This document shows positions 45,901 to 54,287 of a stretch of DNA of 64,000 nt, one piece after another. Source of the DNA: Marinoscillum furvescens DSM 4134 (lineage in GTDB: Bacteria > Bacteroidota > Bacteroidia > Cytophagales > Cyclobacteriaceae); the NCBI RefSeq assembly GCF_003386095.1, contig NZ_QREG01000006.1:25191-89190 (forward strand). The letters run 5' to 3'. Under the pieces are notes generated by a model. That model searched no databases and was not told where the DNA came from. It worked only from the letters and a program-made list of their open reading frames with translations. Each line of letters begins with the position of its first letter. Position 1 is the first letter of the stretch. The position numbers were made by a program, and so were the translations under genes.

Positions 45901-47479
45901 AGGCTATCAGCCGTCTTGGAGTGGATCAGCCAATGACATCCAGTACGATAAACTCACTCACATCATCTATGCCTTCATCCGACCCACAGCATCCGGTGGA
46001 CTTACCGCGGTGGAGCAGCCCGCCAAGCTACAATCCATTGTGAGTCAGGCTCACGCTCAGGGCGTAAAAGTGATGATCGCAGTAGGTGGATGGTCTGACC
46101 TTAACAATGCAGACTTTGAAAGCATGGCTTCTACGCCTTCCGGCAGGCAAAATTTCGCGGACAATCTACTGGCACTCTGTAACCAGTACAACCTGGACGG
46201 TGTGGATATGGACTGGGAGTACCCTCGTGAGGGCAACACTCCGCAAGACTACCTGGCCATGATGCAAGTACTCGGACAAACGATGCGTGCCAATGGCCTG
46301 CTCCTGACAGCAGCAGTAGCCGCACACGGATACTATGCAGACGGTATCCTCGACGGTGTATTCGCAGAGGTAGACTTTCTCAACCTGATGGCCTATGATG
46401 GTGGCAGTGGGTCTACCCACTCACCTTACAGCTATGCAGTAACATCGCTGGATTACTGGCTCGGCCGTGGGCTTCCTGCTCACAAGGCGATCCTCGGGGT
46501 GCCTTTCTATGCCAGACCTAGCTGGAAATCCTATGCTACGCTGGTAAGTGAAGGTGCTGATCCCTATGCAGATACCTACAACGGCGACTATTACAATGGC
46601 ATCACCACCATTCGGCAGAAAACGAATCTCGCGGAGACACGCGGTGCTGGTGGAGTAATGATTTGGGAGATCTCTCAGGACATCACCAACAACGTATCAC
46701 TTTCATTACTCAATGCTATCTATCAGGCCGCTCCTTCGAGCTGCCCCCCGACAGGTGACCCGTCGGTAAACATCACATCACCTACAAACGGTGCACAAGT
46801 ACAAACCGGTACGGCAATCACGCTGACTGCTACAGCGTCGGACGATGGATCAGTGAGCTCGGTGGTATTTAATGTGGATGGCCAGAACTTGACAGCAACT
46901 GCCTCGGGCAGCACCTATACCGCCAGCTGGACACCGGCGACTGATGGCAGCTACACCATCACGGCCACTGCAACTGACAATGACGCCAACACAGCCACTG
47001 ATCAGGTGACTGTCTCCGCTTCGGCAATGGTATGTACTGCTCCTGAGTGGTCTGCCTCTGCCACCTACAATGGCGGTGATGAGGTTCAATACAATAGCGT
47101 ACGCTACCGCGCAAAATGGTGGACGCAAAATGAAAACCCGGAAACCAACTCTGCGCAGTGGGATGTATGGGAAAACCTGGGAACTTGCACTTCTCGCATG
47201 GTCAATGGCTCCTTTGCGGCTAAACCGCAAGTGATCAAAGCCTATCCGAATCCGTTTAGCGATCATCTGACTTTCGATTTGGAAATGACCCAGCAAAGTG
47301 TACCAAGCATTCGCATCTACAATACCGCTGGACAGCTTATGCTGGAATCCTCACCCGGAATACTGGGCAAGGGCTTGTACCATCACACCATCAATGCTGC
47401 TGACCTGCCTGCTGGCATCTACTTCAGCCACCTGGTGATCAATGGGCAAACCTTGATTCAAAAAGTAATCAAACACTAA
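42962..47479 (+). CDS. Two-catalytic-domain GH18 chitinase, T9SS-secreted
   Basis: 1505 residues with two different GH18 domains, like ChiA of Flavobacterium johnsoniae. Signal peptide about 1-29. First GH18 (about 38-510): catalytic DGIDLDWE at 237-244, E244 the acid. Then two Ig-like domains (about 520-695), a chitin-binding-like module (about 710-775, YVENGGYDAGSQVQN..WQDAWTYV), two more Ig-like domains (780-970), second GH18 (about 975-1260): DGVDMDWE at 1079-1086, E1086. An Ig-like domain, a CBM5/12 module (about 1360-1410, CTAPEWSASATYNGGDEVQ with the WW aromatic patch) and a type A T9SS sorting domain (about 1420-1505) close it. One domain is probably processive and the other endo-acting (family precedent). 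Secreted to attack crystalline chitin. Confidence 0.94.
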   Translation: MNLFYCNCRSLLRALCFGIAMSWGLLSMAQVNTGGSATTSNHTKQVVGYITNWDAWKAANAGLPAQGALTHLNIDYSKYTILNYSFFGVAKDGSLHSGDLRNKNIYQPAAVQEPGDIFYTDIYSSWDMHLLFGEIEPIQYINQEAADRCAAQGFVVQVGGNSWEQPTWGLSGDLPVPLHKETGAPGLLELAHQNGVKVMASIGGWSMCKHFPEMAADPVKRAKFVADCQTLINTGFDGIDLDWEYPGHAGMNFTGTQADFANFLTLVQEIRAAIGPDKLITSAFSADPAKLQGFDWATLSANMDYFNMMTYDFNGGWSNIAGHNAPIYPYTGAEAPTFNWQSTLNGLLSLGVSPSKVNFGIPFYGRGVITDGPAALNAPTVKRQETVQPDGPITTCADFTNWPRDVYDGTPNHYYIKDQALGAGSGWTRLWDDEAKVPYLVKDNYFLSYDDEQSIALKADYIVNNNLAGTIVWTVYGDLEISGTATNYGTKLKRWSNVQSPLINTVNERFAAGGTGGNASPTTSLTAPANGSSFTPGDNITLTASASDSDGSVTEVAFYAGSTLLGTDNTAPYSYTWTNVAQGSYTLQSKATDDGGATAFSTGVNITVGQAQNQAPTVSITSPADGSSVTEGTSVTIEASASDSDGSISKVEFYEGTTLLSTDTSTPYSAVWNAATAGSYTLSAKAFDDQNATAEISIAISVTTSGGGGGSGCAAPQYVENGGYDAGSQVQNAGGLYQCKEYPYNGWCNGAAWAYEPGVGAHWQDAWTYVQECSGGGSNAAPTVSISSPADNASFDEGTTISISANASDSDGTIAKVAFYADGTLLGEDTSAPYSYDWSGASVGSHALTAIATDDQNATTTSAAVNITVNSTGNQAPTASITSPAAGSSYTEGSAITIDASASDADGTVTKVAFYANGTLLGEDTSAPYSYTWNGASVGSHSLSAVATDNAGATGSSTTVSISVTSSGGGGGCTSSFHIVGYQPSWSGSANDIQYDKLTHIIYAFIRPTASGGLTAVEQPAKLQSIVSQAHAQGVKVMIAVGGWSDLNNADFESMASTPSGRQNFADNLLALCNQYNLDGVDMDWEYPREGNTPQDYLAMMQVLGQTMRANGLLLTAAVAAHGYYADGILDGVFAEVDFLNLMAYDGGSGSTHSPYSYAVTSLDYWLGRGLPAHKAILGVPFYARPSWKSYATLVSEGADPYADTYNGDYYNGITTIRQKTNLAETRGAGGVMIWEISQDITNNVSLSLLNAIYQAAPSSCPPTGDPSVNITSPTNGAQVQTGTAITLTATASDDGSVSSVVFNVDGQNLTATASGSTYTASWTPATDGSYTITATATDNDANTATDQVTVSASAMVCTAPEWSASATYNGGDEVQYNSVRYRAKWWTQNENPETNSAQWDVWENLGTCTSRMVNGSFAAKPQVIKAYPNPFSDHLTFDLEMTQQSVPSIRIYNTAGQLMLESSPGILGKGLYHHTINAADLPAGIYFSHLVINGQTLIQKVIKH

Positions 47480-47503
47480 CCAACTAACATAAGCTATGCT
47501 CGT

Positions 47504-47529
47504 CGGGCTCTTAAAATTTTAAGAGCCCG
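47504..47529. terminator. Perfect palindrome between the two chitinase genes
   Basis: CGGGCTCTTAAAA pairs with TTTTAAGAGCCCG with no loop bases left over; a terminator-like element 25 bases after the stop, without a following T-run. Confidence 0.55.
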
Positions 47530-47573
47530 CAGCACGCTTTTAATCCCTATCCTACCATGAAACCACAAACACT

Positions 47574-49922
47574 ATGATTTACCTCAACTTAACCTCGCGG
47601 CTCCAACAGCTGCTTTTCATTACCTTTTTTTTACTCACCACCTTCGCCTTGTATGCGCAAACCGACTGCACCAACCTACCCACATGGTCCTCCAGTGCGG
47701 TCTACAATGGCGGTGATCAAGTACAACATCAAGACATTGCCTATGAGGCCAAATGGTGGACCCAAAATGAAAACCCCGCCAGCAACTCTGCTCAATGGGA
47801 CGTCTGGAAGGTCCTCGGCAACTGCTCCGGTGGCGGTGGCGGAGGAGGCACTACCAACACCCCTCCAAATGGCAGCATTACCAGTCCCGCAGATGGCGCT
47901 TCTTTCAATTCTGGCAATGTGATCTCCATTTCGGCGAATGCCTCTGATGCGGATGGCAGTGTGACCAACGTGGAGTTTTTAGCCAATGGCAGTGTGATTG
48001 GCCAGGATGCCAGCAGCCCGTACAGCTTTAGCTGGTCTGGGGCTGCTGCTGGCAGCCATCAGCTCACCGTCAGGGTGACGGATAATGAGGGAGCCACCAC
48101 TACCTCTTCAGCAATAACCATCACCGTAACCAACCCCCCATCGGGTGACTGCAACGGTACCCCGCAGTATGTGGAGGCCGGAGGCTATGACGCGGGCAGC
48201 CAGGTACAAAACGTTGGCAATATCTACCAGTGCCGTGAGTGGCCCAACTCGGGATGGTGCGATGGCGGTGCGGCGGCCTATGCTCCCGGCACAGGTTCAC
48301 ACTGGCAAGATGCCTGGACGTTTGTCTCAGAGTGCGGAGGAGGTTCCGGAGGCGGAGGTGGCAATTCTGCCCCTACGGTTTCAATCACTAGCCCTGCTAA
48401 TAATACCACCTTTAGCCCCGGTGCTACCATCAATATTTCGGCGGATGCCTCCGATGCGGATGGCACGGTAAGCAAAGTATCTTTTTATGAAGATGGCACC
48501 TTACTGGGTGAAGATACGTCTGCGCCCTATGCCTACAGCTGGTCGGGCGCTCCGAACGGCAGCCATGCACTCACAGCCGTAGCTACCGACAATGAAGGCG
48601 CTACAACCACCTCTACAACCGTATATGTATCCGTCTCCAGCGGTGGCACACCAAACCCCGGACTGCCCGATCGAGTGCTGGTCGGCTACTGGCACAACTT
48701 CGACAATGGCTCTGGTGTGGTGAAGCTCCGCGATGTATCACCGAAATGGGACGTGATCAACATTGCTTTCGCAGAACCCACAACTCAAGGCGGAGCTACC
48801 ATGGCCTTTACACCTGACAATGCGATCTACAGCTCTACACAGGAGTTTAAAAATGATGTGGCTTACTTACAAAGCCAGGGTAAGAAAGTGCTCATCTCGA
48901 TCGGTGGCGCCAATGGCACCATCCATCTGGACAACAGCCAGGACGCACAAAGCTTCAGCACCACCATGACGAGCATCATCAACGAATATGGCTTTGATGG
49001 GCTGGATATCGACCTGGAAGGCAGCTCACTCTCACTGGCCGGCGGGGACACGGATTTTCGAAACCCGGTCTCCCCTCGCGTGGTGCACTTCATTCAGGGT
49101 ATGGATGCCGTTCTGGCCAATTTCGGTTCGGACTTTGTCCTGACTGCTGCTCCCGAGACGGCCTACGTGCAAGGCGGCTACTCTACCTACGGTGGTATTT
49201 TTGGGGCCTACCTGCCAGTGTTGTATCACTACCACAACCGACTGGACCTACTCCATGTGCAGCATTACAACACCGGCTGCATGCTCGGGCTGGACGACCA
49301 ATGCTACTCACAAGGTACAGCAGACTTTCATGTAGCTATGGGCGAAATGCTAATGCAGGGCTTCTCTGTGGCAGGCAACCCAACGAGTTTCCCGGCTTTC
49401 CGTCAAGATCAGATCGCTATAGGGCTGCCCGCATCCCCTTCCGCTGCAGGTGGTGGCTATACGGCAACTGGTACCGTGATCCAGGCACTGGATTACCTGA
49501 TCAAAGGGCAGTCTTTCGGAGGAAATTATACCCTGATCAATTCAGCTGGCTACGCGGGATTCCGCGGACTAATGACCTGGTCTATTAACTGGGACATTAA
49601 CTACGGTTATGAGTTTTCGAACACTTACCGCCCCTATCTGGACGGCTTACCTACGGCACGATCAGGAAGTAGTAAGGTGCTGACACCAAAGATCCAACTG
49701 GGACCAAACCCGATGACCAACCACCTACACATCAACCTCCCTGAGGAGGCTAGTGTAGCGCTACGGCTTTACAATCAGGCAGGGCAGCTGATGCAGGAAT
49801 TTGGCGGCAGCCAAACTGGAGGACTCCAAACCTGGGATGTCTCCAGTCTGAGCAGCGGTCTCTACCTGCTGCATGTCATGCACGGCGAGGAGCGCAGTAT
49901 CTACAAACTGATCAAACCATAA
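47574..49922 (+). CDS. GH18 chitinase with N-terminal chitin-binding modules, T9SS-secreted
   Basis: 782 residues; here the binding modules come first. Signal peptide 1-28, CBM5/12 (about 30-85, CTNLPTWSSSAVYNGGDQVQ), Ig-like (95-185), second chitin-binding-like module (about 193-255, YVEAGGYDAGSQVQN), Ig-like (265-355), GH18 (about 362-690) with DGLDIDLE at 475-482 (E482 catalytic acid) and a barrel-end tryptophan (LMTWSINWDINYG), then a T9SS sorting domain (about 700-782). The single-domain DGLDIDLEGSS form resembles ChiD-type enzymes of Bacillus and Streptomyces. The CBM and Ig modules are close relatives of those in the gene upstream, so the pair probably evolved by module exchange and works together on chitin. 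Confidence 0.93.
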   Translation: MIYLNLTSRLQQLLFITFFLLTTFALYAQTDCTNLPTWSSSAVYNGGDQVQHQDIAYEAKWWTQNENPASNSAQWDVWKVLGNCSGGGGGGGTTNTPPNGSITSPADGASFNSGNVISISANASDADGSVTNVEFLANGSVIGQDASSPYSFSWSGAAAGSHQLTVRVTDNEGATTTSSAITITVTNPPSGDCNGTPQYVEAGGYDAGSQVQNVGNIYQCREWPNSGWCDGGAAAYAPGTGSHWQDAWTFVSECGGGSGGGGGNSAPTVSITSPANNTTFSPGATINISADASDADGTVSKVSFYEDGTLLGEDTSAPYAYSWSGAPNGSHALTAVATDNEGATTTSTTVYVSVSSGGTPNPGLPDRVLVGYWHNFDNGSGVVKLRDVSPKWDVINIAFAEPTTQGGATMAFTPDNAIYSSTQEFKNDVAYLQSQGKKVLISIGGANGTIHLDNSQDAQSFSTTMTSIINEYGFDGLDIDLEGSSLSLAGGDTDFRNPVSPRVVHFIQGMDAVLANFGSDFVLTAAPETAYVQGGYSTYGGIFGAYLPVLYHYHNRLDLLHVQHYNTGCMLGLDDQCYSQGTADFHVAMGEMLMQGFSVAGNPTSFPAFRQDQIAIGLPASPSAAGGGYTATGTVIQALDYLIKGQSFGGNYTLINSAGYAGFRGLMTWSINWDINYGYEFSNTYRPYLDGLPTARSGSSKVLTPKIQLGPNPMTNHLHINLPEEASVALRLYNQAGQLMQEFGGSQTGGLQTWDVSSLSSGLYLLHVMHGEERSIYKLIKP

Positions 49923-50046
49923 GAAACTGTTCATAGAAACCAGCCCCCAGCCAGCGGACGGATACTTCCGGAGGTATTGATGATCAAATTGGAAAAAGGA
50001 GTCATCAGGGGGTTGGTTTTGCTCTTTACCAGGGGCTTGCACCCGC

Positions 50047-50720
50047 TTACAAGCATCTAAAACGTACTTACAACCAACTTTTCGGCCCTGCAGCCGTCTT
50101 ACGACCACTTACAACCAACTTTTTGATTCTGCAGCCAACTTATGGCCGCTGCAGGCGTCTAAAACGCATTTACAACCGTCTTTTTCATTCTGCAGCCGTC
50201 TTACGGCCACTTACAACCAACTTTTTGATTCTGCAGCCAACTTATGGCCGCTGCAAGCGTCTAAAACGCATTTACAACCGACTTTTTCATTCTACAGGCG
50301 TCTGATGACCGCTTACAACCAACTTTTTCATTCTGCAGCCAACTTATGGCCGCTGCAAGCATCTAAAACGCATTTACAACCGTCTTTTTCATTCTGCAGC
50401 AGTCTTACGGCCACTTACAACCAACTTTTTCATTCTGCAGCCAACTTATGGCCGCTGCAAGCGTCTAAAACGCATTTACAACCGACTTTTTCATTCTACA
50501 GGCGTCTGATGACCGCTTACAACCAACTTTTTCATTCTGCAGCCAACTTATGGCCGCTGCAAGCGTCTAAAACGCATTTACAACCGTCTTTTCCATTCTG
50601 CAGCCAACTTTTCCATACTGCAACCGTCTTACGGTTTCTGCTGGCGTCTAATGGCTGCTTACAACCAACTTACGGAAATTACATCCAACTTTTCCAAAAT
50701 GCCGCCGTACTACGACCAAA
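50047..50720 (+). repeat. Array 1 of 20-21-bp units with mini-hairpins
   Basis: About 33 consecutive units of 20 or 21 bases, no spacers. Each begins T(A/G)CA(A/G)(C/G)C followed by (G/A)(T/A)CT and then 9-10 variable bases. Main types: TACAACCAACTTTTTCATTC, TGCAGCCAACTTATGGCCGC, TGCAAGCGTCTAAAACGC.., TGCAGCCGTCTTACGGCC... Blocks of five or ten units are themselves repeated. Several types fold: GCCGT-CTT-ACGGC, GCCA-ACTTA-TGGC, GCGT-CTAAA-ACGC. The apparent ORFs in this stretch (50123-50305, 50305-50847) are by-products of repetition. Lies between a chitinase and the tyrosinase gene. Confidence 0.9.
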
Positions 50721-50876
50721 ACAAAGCAACGAGACCACCTATTCACAACCTCAAAAAAAGACCATAAAAACACCTTTAAATTCAATTTATCGCATAAATA
50801 GAAACATCTTACCTCCTGTTGTACACCCACCTGCAAGAGTTAAGTAGTATTTTCTGTTTAATTGTAACGGTTTGAA

Positions 50877-50906
50877 TTGGATCGGATCAATTAATTTCCT
50901 ACTTTG
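50877..50906 (+). promoter_or_regulatory. Bacteroidota sigma-A-type promoter of the tyrosinase gene
   Basis: -33 TTG (50877-50879) and -7 TACTTTG (50900-50906) spaced 20 bases, matching the Bacteroidota consensus TTG-N~20-TAnnTTTG. About 55 bases upstream of the start codon. Confidence 0.55.
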
Positions 50907-50961
50907 ACCCAAAACGGTCTAACGACCCCATTCACCAGTAACCAATTAAACACGTAATACC

Positions 50962-52497
50962 ATGCCTAACTTCACTCGAAAAAATGCCTGGAATCAGGGA
51001 GGCACTTTTGACAACCCGGACCTTTTGTGGTACGCAAAAGGCGTAGGTGTCTTGCAGTCCAGATCATTAGACGACCCCAACAGTTGGTGGTTTTTTGGAG
51101 CCATCCACGGAGTATATCTAAAAGCACTGGATCCAGACATCCCCTCAATGTACTTTTGGAGTAACATCCTTTCGCCCCCGAGCGTACCCACCACTCCACT
51201 GCCTAGCAAAAGCTTGCAAGACACTTTTTGGAAGCAATGCCAGCACCAAAGCTGGTTTTTCCCTCCGTGGCACCGAGGCTACCTCATCGCCATAGAAGCT
51301 CAGGTGCGGCAGGCCATCATCGATTTGGGTGGCCCCGAAAACTGGTCCATGCCCTACTGGAACTATTTCGGGCCAGATGATCAGTATAAGATCCCGCCTG
51401 CATTTATGGAAAAAACCTTACCCGACAGCACTCCAAATCCACTCTATGTGGTGGCTCGCTACGGGCCCAACAATGACGGAAATGTGTATGTGGACACCAC
51501 CAAAGTTTCTCAGCAAAACCAAAAAAACACGCTCTACACCGGCAGCAATGCCAATACCCAGTCACCAGGATACGGCGGGCCCGACACAGGATTTTGGCAT
51601 GGGGGTACTCACCCCAGTGGCAACCTGGAAAGCAACCCTCACAACACCGTCCACACGCTCGTCGGGGGTATAAAAGGGAACAGCCCCGGTCTGATGGCTT
51701 ATCCCGGACTGGCGGCTTTGGATCCGGTGTTTTACCTGCACCATGCCAACATCGACCGCATGTGGGCTTCGTGGAATGCCAACGGCAACACCAATCCGAC
51801 AGACGCCAACTGGCTCAAAGGCCCTGCAGCGGTAGGCGAGCGAGAATTTGCCATGCCCATGCCAGATGGCAGCACGTGGAACTTCACACCGGAGGATGTT
51901 AGCGACTTAAGCAAACTCAATTACACTTATGAGGACCTTTCCACGCTAAAAAGCGTTACCTTAGAAAAGGCAGTTGCCCGCAGACTACAAAAGCTCGGGG
52001 TATCGCCTACAGACAGCTTAACAGCACAAAACATGGCTTTAGGTAAAAATGCGGAACTCATTGGGGCTCACGACAAGCCGCTTAGCCTGGGTGGATCTGG
52101 ACTACAGACCACTGTAAAACTAGACAGCAGCGCCAAAAAGAAAGTAAACGAAGGTTTTCTGAAAGCTTCGGCCCTCAACATCCCCGACAAGGTATACTTA
52201 CAGCTAGAGCATGTGACCGGCACACTGGATGCCAACATCCTTACCGTATCAGTAAACCAAAAACTGGCTGGGCACGTGTCGCTCTTTGGGCTGATGGAAG
52301 CCTCAGCAGAGGGTGGTCACCATGGCGGCTCAGGGCTCACTTTGAATCTGGAGATCACCCACATCATCGATGAGTTGCATCTGGATGAGGAGTTTGATGC
52401 AGATGCACTGGATGTGACTGTGATTCCGAACAACATCCCGGAGAATGAATCCATCACTGTTGGTAAAATAAGCGTATACCGCGAGCAGCAGCAATGA
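50962..52497 (+). CDS. Tyrosinase / polyphenol oxidase (type-3 copper), cytosolic
   Basis: 511 residues with no signal peptide. The type-3 copper centre is visible: CuA ligands in the blocks AIHGVYLKA, HQSWFFPPWHRGYLIAIE, and CuB in NPHNTVHTLVGG and DPVFYLHHANIDRMWASW. It oxidises mono- or diphenols to quinones with O2, which could give melanin-like pigment or detoxify algal phenolics. The C-terminal 200 residues are a beta-rich domain (VYLQLEHVTGTLDANILTV) like the covering domain of plant-type polyphenol oxidases, with a His-rich loop (EGGHHGGSG) that could receive copper. Its stop overlaps the next gene start (ATGA), so the DUF2182 protein is made together with it. Own sigma-A-type promoter. 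Confidence 0.9.
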   Translation: MPNFTRKNAWNQGGTFDNPDLLWYAKGVGVLQSRSLDDPNSWWFFGAIHGVYLKALDPDIPSMYFWSNILSPPSVPTTPLPSKSLQDTFWKQCQHQSWFFPPWHRGYLIAIEAQVRQAIIDLGGPENWSMPYWNYFGPDDQYKIPPAFMEKTLPDSTPNPLYVVARYGPNNDGNVYVDTTKVSQQNQKNTLYTGSNANTQSPGYGGPDTGFWHGGTHPSGNLESNPHNTVHTLVGGIKGNSPGLMAYPGLAALDPVFYLHHANIDRMWASWNANGNTNPTDANWLKGPAAVGEREFAMPMPDGSTWNFTPEDVSDLSKLNYTYEDLSTLKSVTLEKAVARRLQKLGVSPTDSLTAQNMALGKNAELIGAHDKPLSLGGSGLQTTVKLDSSAKKKVNEGFLKASALNIPDKVYLQLEHVTGTLDANILTVSVNQKLAGHVSLFGLMEASAEGGHHGGSGLTLNLEITHIIDELHLDEEFDADALDVTVIPNNIPENESITVGKISVYREQQQ

Positions 52498-53285
52498 TCA
52501 GACAACTCAACGGCCGCCACGCCATCAGCGTGGCGGTCTTTTTTATCAGTGGATTTTGCTGGGCAGCACTTCTTTGGCCCCACAGCCCTACAGACAGCAT
52601 GAGCATTTGTCTGGGTACTACCTATAAATCGAACACTGCACTGAGTAGCACAGGTCCGGCGCTGACACCTTCCGGTCCGCTAGCCGGATGGATACTCATG
52701 GTAGCTGCCATGATGCTCCCAAAACTTATTCCCCACCTGGAGCTCATCTATGCACGCAGCCTTAAGCGCAGACGTGTAGAACTCATGGTGCTTTTTACGA
52801 TGGGGTACCTCTGCCCATGGGCAGGACTGGGATGGGTGCTGTATTACTTCAGCCCGCTGCTGAGTGGTTTTCAATCCGTTTCGCTGGCAGTACTTTTCGG
52901 AATCGTAGCGCTAGTCTGGCAGTGTACGCCCTGGAAGCAATACTGCCTCAACAAAAGCCATCACCATCCGGCTATACCTACTTTCGGACCTGCGGCCAGT
53001 CGTGAGACCCTCTACTATGGACTGAGCCACGGAGGCTGGTGTGTCGGCTCTGGATGGGTGCTCATGCTTTTCCCACTCACCCTACCCGCCGGACACCTAC
53101 TGGCTATGGCACTGCTGACCCCCGTGATGATCAGCGAACACATGACCGCTGTGCGTCCTGCCCGGTGGCAATGGCCACTAAGGCTTAAGCTATGGAAAAT
53201 CCTTACTAAAAAAGGAAGTACCCGCGCGTTAATGACAAGCATCAAAACCCTAAAGGCACCATGGCTTGGACCTTTCAAAACCTAA
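52494..53285 (+). CDS. DUF2182-type multi-pass membrane protein coupled to tyrosinase
   Basis: 263 residues with about six hydrophobic segments. The DUF2182 signatures are present: WILMVAAMMLPKLIPHLEL (Met pairs), WQCTPWKQYCLNKSHHHP (Cys and His cluster), and GGWCVGSGWVLMLF, where most family members have two adjacent Cys but this one has Ser-Gly. This family is described as predicted metal-binding membrane proteins. The four-base overlap with tyrosinase suggests it delivers copper to, or is made in step with, that enzyme (inference). Alternative: unrelated transporter co-transcribed by chance. Confidence 0.75.
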   Translation: MIRQLNGRHAISVAVFFISGFCWAALLWPHSPTDSMSICLGTTYKSNTALSSTGPALTPSGPLAGWILMVAAMMLPKLIPHLELIYARSLKRRRVELMVLFTMGYLCPWAGLGWVLYYFSPLLSGFQSVSLAVLFGIVALVWQCTPWKQYCLNKSHHHPAIPTFGPAASRETLYYGLSHGGWCVGSGWVLMLFPLTLPAGHLLAMALLTPVMISEHMTAVRPARWQWPLRLKLWKILTKKGSTRALMTSIKTLKAPWLGPFKT

Positions 53286-53348
53286 TTTCATTAATTTGGC
53301 ATTCCTAAAGAAACTATTCACATCCTTCGCCACCAAATCGCCTTGCTC

Positions 53349-53813
53349 ATGGAAATTAAAGCACTAAAAAACAGCTCGACCTTAGCGTCAAACAAAAAAC
53401 TTCAGAAAACCTACAGTCAATTTGATCAACTACTGAAAGAGCTCAGGACAAAGGAGTTACCAGAACAGGTAATCGAAATAATCAATGCGGGCATCGACCA
53501 GGTGCACCAGGCGATGGAAAATGAGAAAGTGTTGCAGAAACAAATCAAACAGACCCAAACCATCATTTTAAAACTACTGGAAAAAGAACTGAAGCTGGTA
53601 ACTAAAAACCACTACCGCAACGTTTGGCTGGCGGTAGGCATGGCCGCTTTTGGCATTCCAATGGGCGTAGCTTTTGGCCTTAGCTTTGGAAACATGGCTT
53701 TTATAGGCACTGGAATGCCCATTGGCTTGGCTATCGGAATAGCCATAGGTACAGGCATGGACAAAAAAGCCTTTGATGAGGGCCGGCAGCTTGATATGGA
53801 CATAATTGGCTGA
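53349..53813 (+). CDS. Glycine-zipper membrane protein
   Basis: 154 residues from the ATG at 53349 (MEIKALKNSS; two codons upstream is another ATG). A coiled-coil half (about 20-95, rich in Lys/Glu/Gln) is followed by two hydrophobic helices full of small residues (VGMAAFGIPMGVAFGLSFG and GTGMPIGLAIGIAIGTGM), typical of glycine-zipper membrane packing. No signal peptide. Lies 60 bases after the DUF2182 gene on the same strand and ends immediately before repeat array 2. Function unknown; may belong to the tyrosinase cassette. Confidence 0.65.
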   Translation: MEIKALKNSSTLASNKKLQKTYSQFDQLLKELRTKELPEQVIEIINAGIDQVHQAMENEKVLQKQIKQTQTIILKLLEKELKLVTKNHYRNVWLAVGMAAFGIPMGVAFGLSFGNMAFIGTGMPIGLAIGIAIGTGMDKKAFDEGRQLDMDIIG

Positions 53814-53826
53814 TAATAGTTCATTG

Positions 53827-54193
53827 TTGCCAGCGTCTGATGACCACTTACAACCGTCTTTTTCATTCTGCAAGCGTCTAAAACACATTTACAACCGACT
53901 TTTCGGTTCTGCAGCCGTCTTACGGCTTCTGCAACCGTCTAAAACACATTTACAACCAACTTTTTTATTCTGCAGCCGTCTTACGCCCGCTGCAACCGTC
54001 TAAAACGTAATTACAACCAACTTTTTCTTTCTGCAGCCGTCTTATGGCCGCTGCAACCGTCTAAATCGTATTTACAACCAACTTTTCGGTTCTGCAGCCG
54101 TCTTATGGCCGCTGCAAGCGTCTAAAACACATTTACAACCGACTTTTTCATTCTGCAGCCGTCTCACGGCCGCTGCAACCACCTGAAACCCGA
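53827..54193 (+). repeat. Array 2 of 20-21-bp units with mini-hairpins
   Basis: About 18 units of the same family as array 1, here in a three-unit order of about 61 bases: TACAACC..., TGCAGCCGTCTTA..., TGCAACCGTCTAAAA.... Hairpin-forming types include GCCGT-CTT-ACGGC, AACCG-ACTTTT-CGGTT and GCCGT-CTC-ACGGC. Starts 14 bases after the stop of the glycine-zipper gene. The 65-codon ORF at 53806-54003 is a by-product. Confidence 0.88.
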
Positions 54194-54287
54194 CTCAGAA
54201 AAGCTTATTTGGCTGTACTTTCAATAAGCACACATCTTAATGATGACTTCTCCCATTAATACCCATTTCATCTCCGAACCCTACTCT

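Noticed and set aside
50047..50720. CRISPR array
   Set aside because: Units run end to end without unique spacers, and there are no cas genes.
50123..50847. ORFs of 60 and 180 codons translated from array 1
   Set aside because: They are chance open frames in repeats whose period (20 or 21) does not keep frame; there is no start context and the same sequence is used in several frames.
53806..54003. 65-codon ORF over array 2
   Set aside because: Same reason; it also overlaps the end of a real gene.
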